From assembly GCA_037577475.1 (NCBI GenBank), contig JBAGJB010000202.1, positions 682,001-746,000 on the forward strand: 64,000 nucleotides of DNA, in the 5' to 3' direction. The first letter of the stretch is position 1. Every line of letters starts with the position of its first letter. Below, piece by piece: positions 1-12,600 of the stretch. This stretch comes from Chaunax sp. Z400. Lineage: Eukaryota; Chordata; Actinopteri; Lophiiformes; Chaunacidae. The position numbers and the translations under genes are program-made. The notes below the pieces were generated by a model. That model saw only the letters and a list, made by a program, of their open reading frames with translations. It was not told the DNA's origin and did not search any database.

Positions 1-862
1 TAATTTTTTGTTTTAATTATATATTTTTTTTAAAATTATATATTTTTTCTGTTCACCATACATTTACAATCTGTTATTAAAATACATACAAGAACAGTCA
101 GACCACCAATAAACTTGTTTCACAGTTTATTTGTTGTGAACTCCAGTGCAAAACTCATAATATGAAATGTCTTCAAATCCCAATAAAAACATGTATCGCA
201 AAATATACATATAAAAATAGAGTGCCATCTTTTTTGGTTTTGGATCAGTCAATACTACAGTGGCGCACAAGGGCAAACGAGCTGCAACTTAAGAAACCAC
301 ATGCAAATAGACAAAACACAAGAAAATTAAGAAGACATCAATTTGACAACACATGCACAGCATTTAGAAAATGTGCTGCAAAACCACAACACAACAGAAG
401 TGTTTACAAAGGACACATAAAATGATGCATCCCTGGGTGCGCCTTTTCTAATACTGGATTTAAAGAATAGAACAGATTTAAAACACAAACATTTCATTTG
501 TTGTTTTCATCTGACACGTTACGCTTACCTTAACTTCTGGATCGTGCGGTCATGTGACTTAGAATAAAACCTTAATTAACATTGTGGGAATACAACAACA
601 CAGTACCTAAAGCTAAACAAGGTGTATTATACTTACTTAAAAAACTCTTATTCACCACCACACATTTTGACTTCTAGTGTACTGTAAACTCTTTCAAGAA
701 CTGCAAGCAAGGTTGAATAACCATCACTCTGTTAACTGAAACACCTCACAGACAAAACAGTGTTGACCAAACAGGCCATCTAGGCCTGTAACAATAACTA
801 CTTTTGTTGGAAACTAAGTGAACAAGTACTTACAACAAGTCAACCACAGAGGGAAAACTCCA
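1..862 (-). other. 3' flank / putative 3'UTR of the minus-strand gene (copy A)
   Basis: No convincing coding sequence is present. An AATAAA signal on the minus strand (read as tttatt at 126-131) lies about 730 bases after the stop codon of the minus-strand gene, so much of this interval may be its 3'UTR. The first 60 bases are very A+T rich. An 87-codon open frame at 162-425 has no family resemblance and is not called. Confidence 0.4.
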
Positions 863-2987
863 TTACCGGAGCATCTTAATTTTCAGTGCTTGGACTTTTG
901 GTGAAAGCTTGGTCGTGTCCAGTTCCGTGAGGACTTTCTGAAACACTTCGAAAAGGCACTTCAGGTCCTTTGGATAGCTTAAGTTCAGTGCATAAATGAG
1001 TCCAAAGAGCATCACACATCCATGGGTGACACTCTGAAGGTTCTGCAGAACTTCAGTGCCTTCAAGCACAACACCTACATCTGCAGGTTTGTCTTCTGGA
1101 CTAGCGCCCTCCACCCGAATAACATGTATGCCCATCGTTGTCTCAGGAATCAGCGCCTCAGCCTCTCTGGGTTCACTGTCCTGGAGGACAAACAAAGAGA
1201 ACAATGAGCTGCTGATCACATTGGGATATTCAGAATTTAAGGCACACTGTTTCACAAACTTACAAATATGTTGAACCATTCAAATGCAAAATAACGCCAC
1301 GATTTCAAAACCACACAAAACAGTCAGGAAGACCCAATAACTGGCCTTTCATTTCTGTCAAACCAGTTTGCAATGACCTCAACTTACCATTGCTGCCTAT
1401 AAAGTTTGCCACCAAGAGTACTTTAGTAAACCTGCAAGCCAACAAAAACTGCATACATTGTGATCCTTCAAAAAGTTAAATACTCCCCCACAGTCAGATG
1501 TTAGTGTTTACTTTGGTAAACTAGGCCTACGCTGTTATCCAGACAGCAAGGGTATATCCCCGAAAGCCAATCCCCCTCCATTGTACAAGCAATTCCCCTG
1601 ATTGAACTCCTAAAATTAAATGTGAAGTTATGTCTGAAAAACAGTGTTTTTCATTAAAAAAAGCTCCTCCTAGTGAGTAAAATATGAACTATTAGACTAA
1701 AATTAAACATATACAAATAAATACAAGATAGACCTCCTCAAATTGCACCAAATTTGGACAAAATCAGAGGAACGGTTGAGAAATTAAGGCCCCTATATTT
1801 CTGAGATAAAACTCTCCCAAGTGTCAGAAATATGGAACCAACCTTTCCCTAAATCAACCCAGTTCTTCCTCGCACTAAGGTCTATGAGGGTATAAAATCT
1901 GAAAATGATACATGAAATAGTTTGAGTTATCGTGTGATACAATATAATTATGAAAAAGGAAGCCTGTTATTTAATCCAAATTTGGTGAATATGAATTGAC
2001 TCGGAGTATTATCTTGTATATATCAAATTTTACTCTAATAGTTCATATTTTACTCCTTACTCCCTATTTTTACTCCAAAATGTACACTTTGTATTACCAA
2101 TTGCTTCATATTTTCCAGAGTCATTTACATGTGAGAAGCTTCTCGGTTGGTTTATAAGATCAATAATGCTCCACACTGAAAGCTGCATAGTTCAGTCTTT
2201 TAGTACACACTTCATGCACATAGGCAAAGCTAGACTGGGGTGCCTTTGAGGAAAGTAACAAAACTATCAATGAAAATATATCCACAACACATATACAAAA
2301 TTAAGACAGTAGGTTGCCAAACACTCACCACGTATTCCTTGACCAGTGTCTCCATGTCTTCATTAAGGTGGACACCTGAGCTCCTCAGGACACAGCCTCG
2401 TTTGGTGTGTAGGTCTTCATTCTGAAAAGAAAAAAATACATTAATCACAGCATTGAGCAGTTGTATCATATGTGCCTTAAAAGGGTTTTCCAACTTGAAA
2501 ATGTACATGGACAATCTACATATATGCATGGATACCGGCTATTGCGGCCATAGAGGATATGCTTCAGCCTGAAATGTTTTTAGCAGCTCATACCTGGAAG
2601 ATACTGTGATGCCACACACTTGAGATGCCACTGCCACATTTACATACAGCATCTGTGAACAAAGGAAAAGAGGAATTTATCAGTTGTGGAGAAGAACATA
2701 CGGATAGAAAAACAAAACACAAGCAATCTCCTTTAAAAAAACCAAAAAACCAAATATGATTTACAGCACACTACCTGCAAAAACATATCAAACCCTAGGT
2801 CAAACAATGCAAATATGTTTTTAAGTATGCAGTAGACATGCTAATGTTGCTCATGTTAATGCTTGTACTGTTGATTCAAAATATGTTTCATCCTTAGTCA
2901 TCTGATGTATTTAACTTTCTATGTATTATCATGCTCAGTGCCTTTTTAGCCTACATACTTACAAAATCCAAGAGGTTCCCCCTGCAT
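863..2987 (-). CDS. Fish-expanded small protein of unknown function, four exons (copy A)
   Basis: I assemble four coding exons on the minus strand: 2987-2963, 2652-2594, 2421-2329 and 1180-863, with GT-AG introns and matching phases, giving 164 aa. The start is the ATG at 2987 inside the second transcribed exon; it is the only frame that reads through exon 3 into the long last exon. The C-terminal 105 residues contain the stretches GIHVIRVEGA, DVGVVLEG and LFGLIYALNLSYPKDLK. From memory these match the C-terminal domain of a large uncharacterised family in teleosts, often annotated as hypothetical or SAMD3-like. Members I recall are much longer, so this may be a shortened paralogue. No signal peptide, membrane segment or catalytic motif is evident. 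The gene is divergent from the KIF23-like gene. Exon structure is predicted; function is unknown. Confidence 0.65.
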
Positions 2988-3489
2988 AGACGATGTCCAA
3001 AATCAGCGTAATGTTATGCTTCAAAGAATTCTGAATCTGTAGAAAGACAAAAACAACATGCATTAAACACATTGTATTACCAAAATCACCCTCTACTCTT
3101 TTTTAAAAACGTTTTCAATGTTGTAACCCATCAGATTCTGTTACCTGCCATGTTGGGAAGCAGTAGGCCTACCTGGATCCTAAGCTTAATGATCAATAGC
3201 ACAATGAAAAAACACTTCAATACAATAAAAATTAAATTTTAATATGTACAATCCAGTTACTTAAAAGCTAATTTAACTAAACCAAGGCCTACTAAGGTGG
3301 AAGTACATTTATTTTATATTTCATAATTCTGCTCAAACAATTTGAAATGTAGGATTTTACTTGTAAAAACTTACAAATACATTGTGATTAATTACTTACG
3401 GTAGCTCCGATTCTGAACAACCTCTTGTAACACAGCAGGTCAGAGAATCCGAGTCCGCCAAAGCCAAATACGGTGGAACAACCCGCCAT
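2640..3489 (-). other. Overlapping upstream ORF in the leader of the small gene (copy A)
   Basis: Transcribed exon 1 contains an ATG at 3489, and its donor (gtaagt) follows base 3400. Spliced to 3036-2963 and 2652-2640, this frame runs 58 codons (starting MAGCSTVFGFGG) and stops at TAA 2642-2640. It overlaps the main start at 2987 in a different frame. It could be an upstream ORF that limits translation of the 164-aa protein, a separate microprotein, or a sign that the real gene uses other exons. Splice sites at all junctions are canonical and the sequence is the same in copy B. Confidence 0.4.
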
Positions 3490-3750
3490 CCACGGCTCCT
3501 TCGACGTTTCTTCAAAATGAACCGCGCAGTTGTTGTCGTCAATGGCTGAAGTCCGACGCGTTTTCAAAATACTGACTCGTTTTAATAGCGTGACGTAAAA
3601 ACAAAGAGCGCTTAGCTGATATAAATAGCACCATGCGGGTTAAATTGAAGACTGGGTGAATCCGGACTAAATTTAACACTCTCTGGTCTGATGCAGGCCA
3701 ACAGGTAAAGGTTCAAAATTGTTGAGTCAGTCAGACCTGTGACGTCATTT
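3490..3750. promoter_or_regulatory. Divergent promoter interval with CRE-like sites and TATA box (copy A)
   Basis: The two genes face away from each other across this interval. TGACGTAA lies at 3591-3598, a full palindromic CRE (TGACGTCA) at 3740-3747, and an AP-1-like TGAGTCA at 3723-3729. A plus-strand TATAAATA at 3620-3627 would place a start site near 3650. Downstream, an ATG at 3691 with a donor-like gtaaag after 3704 could be a first exon, but its phase does not join the first recognised kinesin exon. Functional use is inferred from position only. Confidence 0.4.
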
Positions 3751-4920
3751 CCCCTGTAAAACGATCTAATTTCCTGAAAATGATATGCAAACCAATCTCA
3801 TAAATTTTAACCAATTGAATCATGCTTGTTCTATAGCAAAACATATTTAAACCTTTTTCATATTTTCTAACTAATTATATTGAATTGTTTTCATAATTAA
3901 CAGATTCATGCTGATTCTATGTCATTTGAATGCATACATTTTCAAAATATGATTATTTACATAAAATCAAATAGATATAATTACTTAATATTAAACTAGG
4001 CCATGATTCATTTTTTTGAGTCTCTCCCTGACACGTGAGTCAGATGGTTTAATTGGCGAGACAATAAATCATCGATTAATGCAACATTAGGAGATTTTAT
4101 TTTTACACGGTTTCTTTCTAATGAAGGACAGACTACAGTGAAAACAAATAAAACACCTGACTCTTCAACCAAGAGCTTTATGCTGATATTTCTTTGTATT
4201 TAAAAGGTAGTTGAACGTCAACAGATCAGCATTGAACATATTTTTTATACACTTGTTTAGTTGATTAAAGAAAAACCAGAAAAAAACAATCATAATAAAT
4301 ACTTACCCAACAAAAAAAGGTCATCATCACACAGCAGCCTGGTCAGTTTGAAAGAGGAGAAGAGGAGCCACAGGTGCCTTTTTAAAGGCTTTGCCATCAG
4401 TCTCCTGTCCAATCAGCAGCCTCCACCTGCAACTCCTAAAGAGCACAGAACAAAGTGACAGCGCCTCCCCCATTCAGGGAGACAGAACAACACATAAAAT
4501 TAGCAAATACAAATTATGACTCGGAGTCAGAATATTTGGTGATAAAATTACCACAAGTGACTTTTGGATGTATGAGTTTCAGTTTTTCTTGAGGACAGAA
4601 TGCTTCAAAAATCAAAGATTTGATGTCATGTCTTTAAACTCTCCAAGCAGACCTCTGTCATGTTGAGCTATTTATTTAGCAAACTTTTGATGTTGATATT
4701 CAGAGCCTTTGAACCTTCATCTTGTTGTCAGATTTTCTGAAAGTCACTTGAAGATTGAAACCAAATCCATGCAAAAACCGGAGATATTTGATCCCAGACA
4801 CTTTTTTCCCCCTTTTAGATGTCTGATTTTAAAACTTACAGATGTGCCACAAGATCAGACCAACAATGCCACACTTTCCAAGCAACACAAGATAAGAGAT
4901 GGACCAGATTGTCACACTGA
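3751..4920. other. Intergenic / 5' intron region with a dispersed-repeat fragment (copy A)
   Basis: A+T-rich sequence without recognisable exons. About 4390-4470 resembles 22010-22090 (shared core around catcagtctcctgtccaatc), so this is a diverged fragment of the same dispersed repeat. An overlapping E-box and AP-1-like site (cacgtgagtcag) is at 4032-4043. The N-terminal exon expected for the KIF23-like gene should lie here or further left, but I could not identify it. Confidence 0.4.
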
Positions 4921-5865
4921 AACAGCTGGAGTAAAAAACACACACATGCACACGCACACACAGCTGGAGTAAAAAACACACACACACAAGCACACACAGC
5001 TGGAGTAAAAAACACACACATGCACACGCACACACAGCTGGAGTAAAAAACACACACACGCACACACAGCTGGAGTAAAAAACACACACGCACACACAGC
5101 TGGAGTAAAAAACACACACACACACACAAAGCTGGAGTAAAAAACACACACACGCACACGCACACACAGCTGGAGTAAAAAACACACACACGCACACGCA
5201 CACACAGCTGGAGTAAAAAACACACACACGTACACGCACACAGCTGGAGTAAAAAACACACACACACATACGCACACGCACACACAGCTGGAGTAAAAAA
5301 CACACACACGCACACACAGCTGGAGTAAAAACACACACACACACACGCACACGCACACACAGCTGGAGTAAAAAACACACACACGCACACACAGCTGGAG
5401 TAAAAAACACACACACACACGCACACGCACACACAGCTGGAGTAAAAAACACACACACGCACACACAGCTGGACTAAAAAACACACACACACACACGCAC
5501 ACGCACACACAGCTGGAGTAAAAAACACACACACGCACACACAGCTGGAGTAAAAAACACACACACACACGCACACGCACACACAGCTGGAGTAAAAAAC
5601 ACACACACACGCACACAAACGCACACCTGGAGTAAAGAACACACACACGCACACACAGCTGGAGTAAAAAACACACACACACACGCTCACGCACACACAG
5701 CTGGAGTAAAAAACACACACACATACGCACACAAACACACACCTGGAGTAAAACACACACACACACACGCACACACAGCTGGAGTAAAAAACACACACAC
5801 GCACACACATAGCTGGAGTAAAAAACACACACACACACACACACGCGCACACACAGCTGGAGTAA

Positions 5866-5901
<36 letters not shown>

Positions 5902-6040
5902 GCTGGAGGAAAAAACACACACACACACACACGCACACAGCTGGAGGAAAACACACACACACACACACACACGCGCGCACGCACGCACACACAGCTGGAG
6001 TAAAAAACACACACGCACACACACACAGCTGGAGTAAAAA

Positions 6041-6072
<32 letters not shown>

Positions 6073-9000
6073 CTGGAGTAAAAAACACAAACACGCACAC
6101 ACAGCTGGAGTAAAAAACACACACACACACGCACACACAGCTGGATTAAAACACACACACACACGCACACGCACACACAGCTGGAGTAAAAAACACACAC
6201 ACGCACACGCACACACAGCTGGAGTAAAAAACACACACGCACACACAGCTGGACTAAAAAACACACACACACGCACACACAGCTGGAGTAAAAAACACAC
6301 ACACGCACACACAGCTGGAGTAAAAAACACACACGCACACGCACACACAGCTGGAGTAAAAAACACACACACACGCACACAAACACACACCTGGAGTAAA
6401 GAACACACACACGCACATGCACACAAACACACAGCTGGAGTAAAAAACACACACGCACACACAGCTGGAGTAAAAAACACACACGCACACACAGCTGGAG
6501 TAGAAAACACACACACACGCACACACAGCTGGAGTAAAAAACACACACACAGCTGGAGTAAAAAACACACACGCACACACAGCTGGAGTAAAAAACACAC
6601 ACACACGCACACGCACACACAGCTGGAGTAAAAAACACACACACGCACACGCACACACAGCTGGAGTAAAAAACACACACACACGCACACGCACACACAG
6701 CTGGAGTAAAAAACACGCACACGCACACACAGCTTGAGTAAAAAACACACACACGCACACGCACACACAGCTGGAGTAAAAAACATACACACGCACACAC
6801 AGCTGGAGTAAAAAACACACACACGCGCACACAGCTGGAGTAAAAATCACACAAGCACACACAGCTGGAGTAAAAAACACACACACACGCACACGCACAC
6901 ACAGCTAGAGTAAAAAACACACACACGCACACGCACACACAGCTGGAGTAAAAATCACACACGCACACACAGCTGGAGTAAAAAACACACACACACGCAC
7001 ACGCACACACAGCTGGAGTAAAAAACACACACACGCACACGCACACAAAGCTGGAGTAAAAAACACACACACCCACACGCACACAAAGCTGGAGTAAAAA
7101 ACACACACACACACACGCACACGCACACACAGCTGGAGTAGTAAACACAAACACGCACACGCACACACAGCTGGAGTAACAAACACACACACGCACACAC
7201 AGCTGGAGTAAAAAACACACACACGCACACGCACACACAGCTGGAGTAAAAATCAGACACACGCGCACACAGCTGGAGTAAAAAACACACGCACACACAG
7301 CTGGAGTAAAAATCACACACACACACAGCTGGAGTAAAAATCACACACACACGCACACGCGCACACAGCTGGAGTACAAATCACACACACACGCACACGC
7401 GCACACAGCTGGAGTAAAAAACACACACGCACACACAGCTGGAGTAAAAAACACACACGCACACACAGCTGGAGTAAAAAACACACACACGCACACGCAC
7501 ACACAGCTGGAGTAAAAAACACACACACAGCTGTAGTAAAAAACACACACACCCACACGCACACACAGCTGGAGTAAAAAACACACACACAAGCACACAG
7601 CTGGAGTAAAAAACACACACACGCACACGCACACGCACACAGCTAGAGCAAAAAACACACACACGCACACAGCTGGAGTAAAAAAACACACGCACACACA
7701 GCTGGAGTAAAACACACACGCACACACAGCTGGAGTAAAAATCACACACACGCGCACACGCACACAGCTGGAGTAAAAAACACACACACACACACACAGC
7801 TGGAGTAAAAATCACACACACACGCACACAGCTGGAGTAAAAATCACACACACGCACACAGCTGGAGTATAAATCACACACGCACCTACAGCTGGAGTAA
7901 AAAACAAACACGCACACACACACACAGCTGGAGTAAAAAACACACACACGCACACGCACACACACACACAGCTGGAGTAAAAAACACACACACGCACACG
8001 CACACAGAGCTGGGGTAAAAAACACACACACGCACACACAGCTGGAGTAAAAAACACACACACGCACACACAGCTGGAGTAAAAAACACACACACGCACA
8101 CGCACACAAAGCTGGAGTAAAAAACACACACACGCACACGCACACAGAGCTGGGGTAAAAAACACACACACGCACACGCACACACAGCTGGAGTAAAAAA
8201 CACACACACGCACACGCACACACAGCTGGAGTAAAAAACACAAACACGCACACAGCTAGAGTAAAAAACACACACACGCACACAGCTGGAGTAAAAAAAC
8301 ACACACACGCACACAGCTAGAGTAAAAAACACACACACGCACACAGCTAGAGTAAAAAACACACACACGCACACAGCTGGAGTAAAACACACACACACAG
8401 CTGGAGTAAAAATCACACACGCACACACAGCTGGAGTAAAAAACACACACACGCACACAGCTGGAGTAAAACACACGCACACAGCTGGAGTAAAAATCAC
8501 ACACGCACACAGCTGGAGTAAAAAACACACACACGCGCACGCAGCTGGAGTAAAAAACACACACACACGCACGCGCACACAAAGCTGGAGTAAAAAACAC
8601 ACACACGCACAAGCACACACAGCTGGAGTAAAAAACACACACACGCACACACAGCTGGAGTAAAAATCACACACACGCACACGCACACACAGCTGGAGTA
8701 AAAAACACACACACGCACACACAGCTGGAGTAAAAATCACACACACGCACACACAGCTGGAGTAAAAATCACACACACGCACACACAGCTGGAGTAAAAA
8801 ACACACACACGCACACACAGCTGTAGTAAAAATCACCACACGCACACAGCTGGAGTAAAAATCACACACGCACCTACAGCTGGAGTAAAAAACACACACA
8901 CGCACACACACACACAGCTGGAGTAAAAAACACACACACGCACACACAGCTGGAGTAAAAAACACACACACGCACACGCACACGCACATACAGCTGGAGT

Positions 9001-9585
9001 AAAAAACACACACACACACACGCACACAGAGCTGGAGTAAAAAACACACACACGCACACACAGCTGGAGTAAAAAACACACACACGCACACGCACACACA
9101 GCTGGAGTAAAAACACACACGCACACGCACACGCACACAGCTGGAGTTAAAACCCCACACACGCGCACACACAGCTGGAGTAAAAAACACACACGCACAC
9201 GCACACAGCTGGAGTAAAAAACACACACGCACACGCACACAGCTAGAGTAAAAAACACACACACGCACACACAGCTGGAGTAAAAAACACACACGCACAC
9301 ACAGCTGGAGTAAAAACACACACACACGCACACGCACACAGCTGGAGTAAAAAACACACACACACACGCACACACAGCTGGAGTAAAAACACACACACGC
9401 ACACAAGCACACACAGCTGGAGTAAAAAACACACACGCGCACACAGCTGGAGTAAAAACACACACGAAAACACAAACACACAAACACAAACACACAAACA
9501 CACAAACACAAACACACAAACACACAAACACAAACACACAAACACACAAACACAAACACACAAACACACAAACACAAACACACAA
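4921..9585. repeat. CA-rich minisatellite, AGCTGGAGTAAAAAACAC core (copy A)
   Basis: More than 100 units of roughly 30-48 bp, each with the constant core agctggagtaaaaaacacac followed by a variable (CA)n/CGCACA run. The right end (about 9466-9585) turns into a simpler acaaacacaa repeat. All long open frames here are low-complexity Cys/Val or Thr/Ala readings of the repeat and are not genes. The array lies immediately left of the first recognised kinesin exon and probably inside its first intron. Variable CA length and occasional core substitutions (agctagag, agctgtag) mark unit variants. Confidence 0.95.
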
Positions 9586-9629
9586 AGACACAATGATCTG
9601 TATCTCATCATCTTTCATCTGTATTATAG

Positions 9630-12600
9630 GTATTTTGTCGTATTCGTCCGGTTTTGGAACAACTTGAATCTGTGGAGTTTTGCGACACCTCTACAGTTCT
9701 GATGGCTGACCGGAATGCCCCTGGCGTTACCGGAAATGAGCAGCGCGAAAAGGTTGGTGTAAATTCTATACAGGCTGTCAGTGATTTCTGTTCATGGCAT
9801 CATTGTTTGATTGTGTTTTACTTTGTGTTCTCTATGGATGCAGTACTACACATTCTCCGGGGTATTTGGCAGTGGTGCCAGTCAGGAGGACGTGTTTGAG
9901 GACGTGGCCAAACCGCTGGTTCAGGACCTCATTCATCGGAAGAATGGTGAGTTTTCTGAGCCATAAAATGTACATTTTATTCTCTCTAGTGTTGGAAGCA
10001 TATTAGTTGATCAGGTGATGATAGGTTTTGATAACGTTAATCTAGAGGTTGACTGATTTTTACAGGCAGATATAATAAGGATAGTTTAGAGCAGGAAAAG
10101 CCCAGAGCTTCTGCTTCAGCCACAAGCCAAAGGTTTTTTGATTGATTGATTGAGATGTTTATTTCGAATACGTAAAGATAGTGGACATAATATTTACAGA
10201 CAGTGAAAAGCATAAAGCAAGAAATGTAAAACACTTGACTTGTTTACATATTCGAAAAGGAGTGAGAAGAAGTCCAAACTATTTCAATCCCACCCCTTCT
10301 CCATAACTCATTGATTGTATTACTATACTATATTATTATATTATACTATATTATATTTTATTATACTATATTATATATACTATTAAACAATACATGTATG
10401 TAATATAATATCCAGTATATATAATATTTAATATCATATAAAATATAATGAATAATATACACTATGGTGATTATACCTTATTATTCTATACATATATTAT
10501 ACATACACACATAAATGCACCTACAACACATATTTACACCAACTCAAATATCTTACAACTTTACATTATCATTTATATAAAAAGAGGAAGATACACTAAG
10601 AAAGAATAAATATTAAGTAACCAAATAAATAAACACCCCTGTAAACACCTGGTGATTTTCAAACCCTGCATTCATCCCTGTACCTGGTGAAAATCATGTC
10701 TTTATACCTTATTTTAAAGTGGTTGATATTTGGACATTGCTTTAACTCCACACTAAAACTGTTCCATTGTTTCACTCCACAGATTGATACACAAAAACTT
10801 TTCCTGGTTGTACGAATACTGTAAATTTTGAAATTGAATTTTCCCCTTAAATTATAACCCCCCCTCTCGATCACTGAACAGTTTTTGAATGTTTCTTGGT
10901 AGTAGGTTGTTTTTAGCCTTGAACAATATTTGTGCTGTTTGATATTCCACAATATCTGTAAATTGTAATAATTTGGACTGTAGAATAATGCAGTGGTGTG
11001 TTCCAGATAACCAGCATTGTGAATGACCCGTATTGCTCTTTTTTGGAGTATTGATAGTGAATGTAATGAACTTTTGTAGTTGTTGCCCCAAATCCCTGCA
11101 CAGTAATTTAAATATGGTAAAACTAGTGAACAGTATAGAATGTGGACTGACTTCTGATCCAGAACCTGCTTTGCTTTGTTTATTACTGAAATGCTTCTTG
11201 ACAGTTTAGTTTGTACATGTTTAATGTGTGATTTCCAGCTGATTCTATCACCTATAGTTACCCCAAGAAATGTATTTTCATTAACTCTTTCAAGTTCAGC
11301 CCCATTTATCTGTATATGTACATGTGTATTCATAATTTTAGTTAGTATAATATATATAGTTTTATAATCATAAGTATGTTTTATTTTAGCAGCATATAAT
11401 ACATTACTTAAGTGTCTCTGTGAAAAGTGGATATAAAGTGGTTGTGATTGTCTGTGTTTATAGGCCTGCTGTTTGCATGTGGTGCGACAGACAGTGGTAA
11501 GACCTACACCTTGATCGGATCACCCAGTGAACCCGGAATCCTCCCACGAGCACTCGACATGTTGTTCAACAGCATCGACTCACTTCTGACTCGAAAATCG
11601 GTAAAACCTTCATTAACATTTTGTCTATTTGATCTCTTACAAATACTGTGCACTTTTGGAGTTGGGGGGGGCATTTACTTCAAATGTTTTCAATCTTCAT
11701 CAGGCGTTCAACCCAGACGGCACACCTGGGCTGTTGTTCAAGAAGGGGAAGGACCTTCTTTTGAAGAGGCAGAAGCCCAACAATCAACGGTCAGTACAGA
11801 AATGTTTGACTTTCTTAACTATTTATGGTGATAATAGTTCATTAAGATGAGGTGAATTTATAGTTCATGGCCTGCTGTTCATAATGTCGCCTTTCTTTTG
11901 GTTTCTTAGGAACAAGGCTGACCCGGAGCCAGAACAACAATACTGTTACAGTGTGTTCCTGAGGTACTTTGAGATCTAGGGTGAATATATCTACGATCTC
12001 CTGCCTCCAAATGATAAAAAGTAAGAGACAGGATTCAGAGTCAGTGTGTGCATTCTGAATCACAATGCCTGTTTGAATCCAGGTTATCTGTGGTACTGGT
12101 ACCCTCAGTGTGTTTGGATTTGTTGAAATCCAACATTTTTCATCAGAGCTTTGACTGCTTGTCTTACTAAAGCCACACATTGTCTTTTCATAAACTAGTT
12201 TCAGGAAAACTCTGAGTCTCCTTGAAGATCAGCGTAAGCACAAGGGCGCACAAACACAAGTCTTTTCTGCAGAGGATGCTATTCAGGTGTTTAAGATAGG
12301 TGAGTGGTCATAATAACTATGTTGTTCTGAATACAACAGTATTATATTTTGTCATTGTGTTCCCCTTTATGCAGACTGAATCTAGTTTTGCAAAGTTTGA
12401 AACATTTTAAAATGTATTTTTATTCTTAGTTTTTTTTTGATGATGCTCTTCTCTGTCTCCAGGACAAAAGGAAAGGACAGACGCCCATACGCGTGAACCA
12501 AAATTCAAACAGTCCCACGCTGTGGTCACTCTGAAGCTGGTCTCTGCACCTATAGACGCTGATGGGAATCTCCTTCCACAGGTGACGTTCACCTCTAGTG

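Noticed and set aside
162..425. 87-codon plus-strand frame in the 3' flank of the minus-strand gene
   Set aside because: No family resemblance, A+T-rich composition, antisense to a probable 3'UTR; its repetition at 33102 only reflects the duplication.
4829..9618. Long minus-strand open frames of up to 828 codons rich in Cys, Val, Phe and Leu
   Set aside because: They are frame readings of the CA-rich minisatellite; several frames are open at once and the content changes with unit number between A and B.
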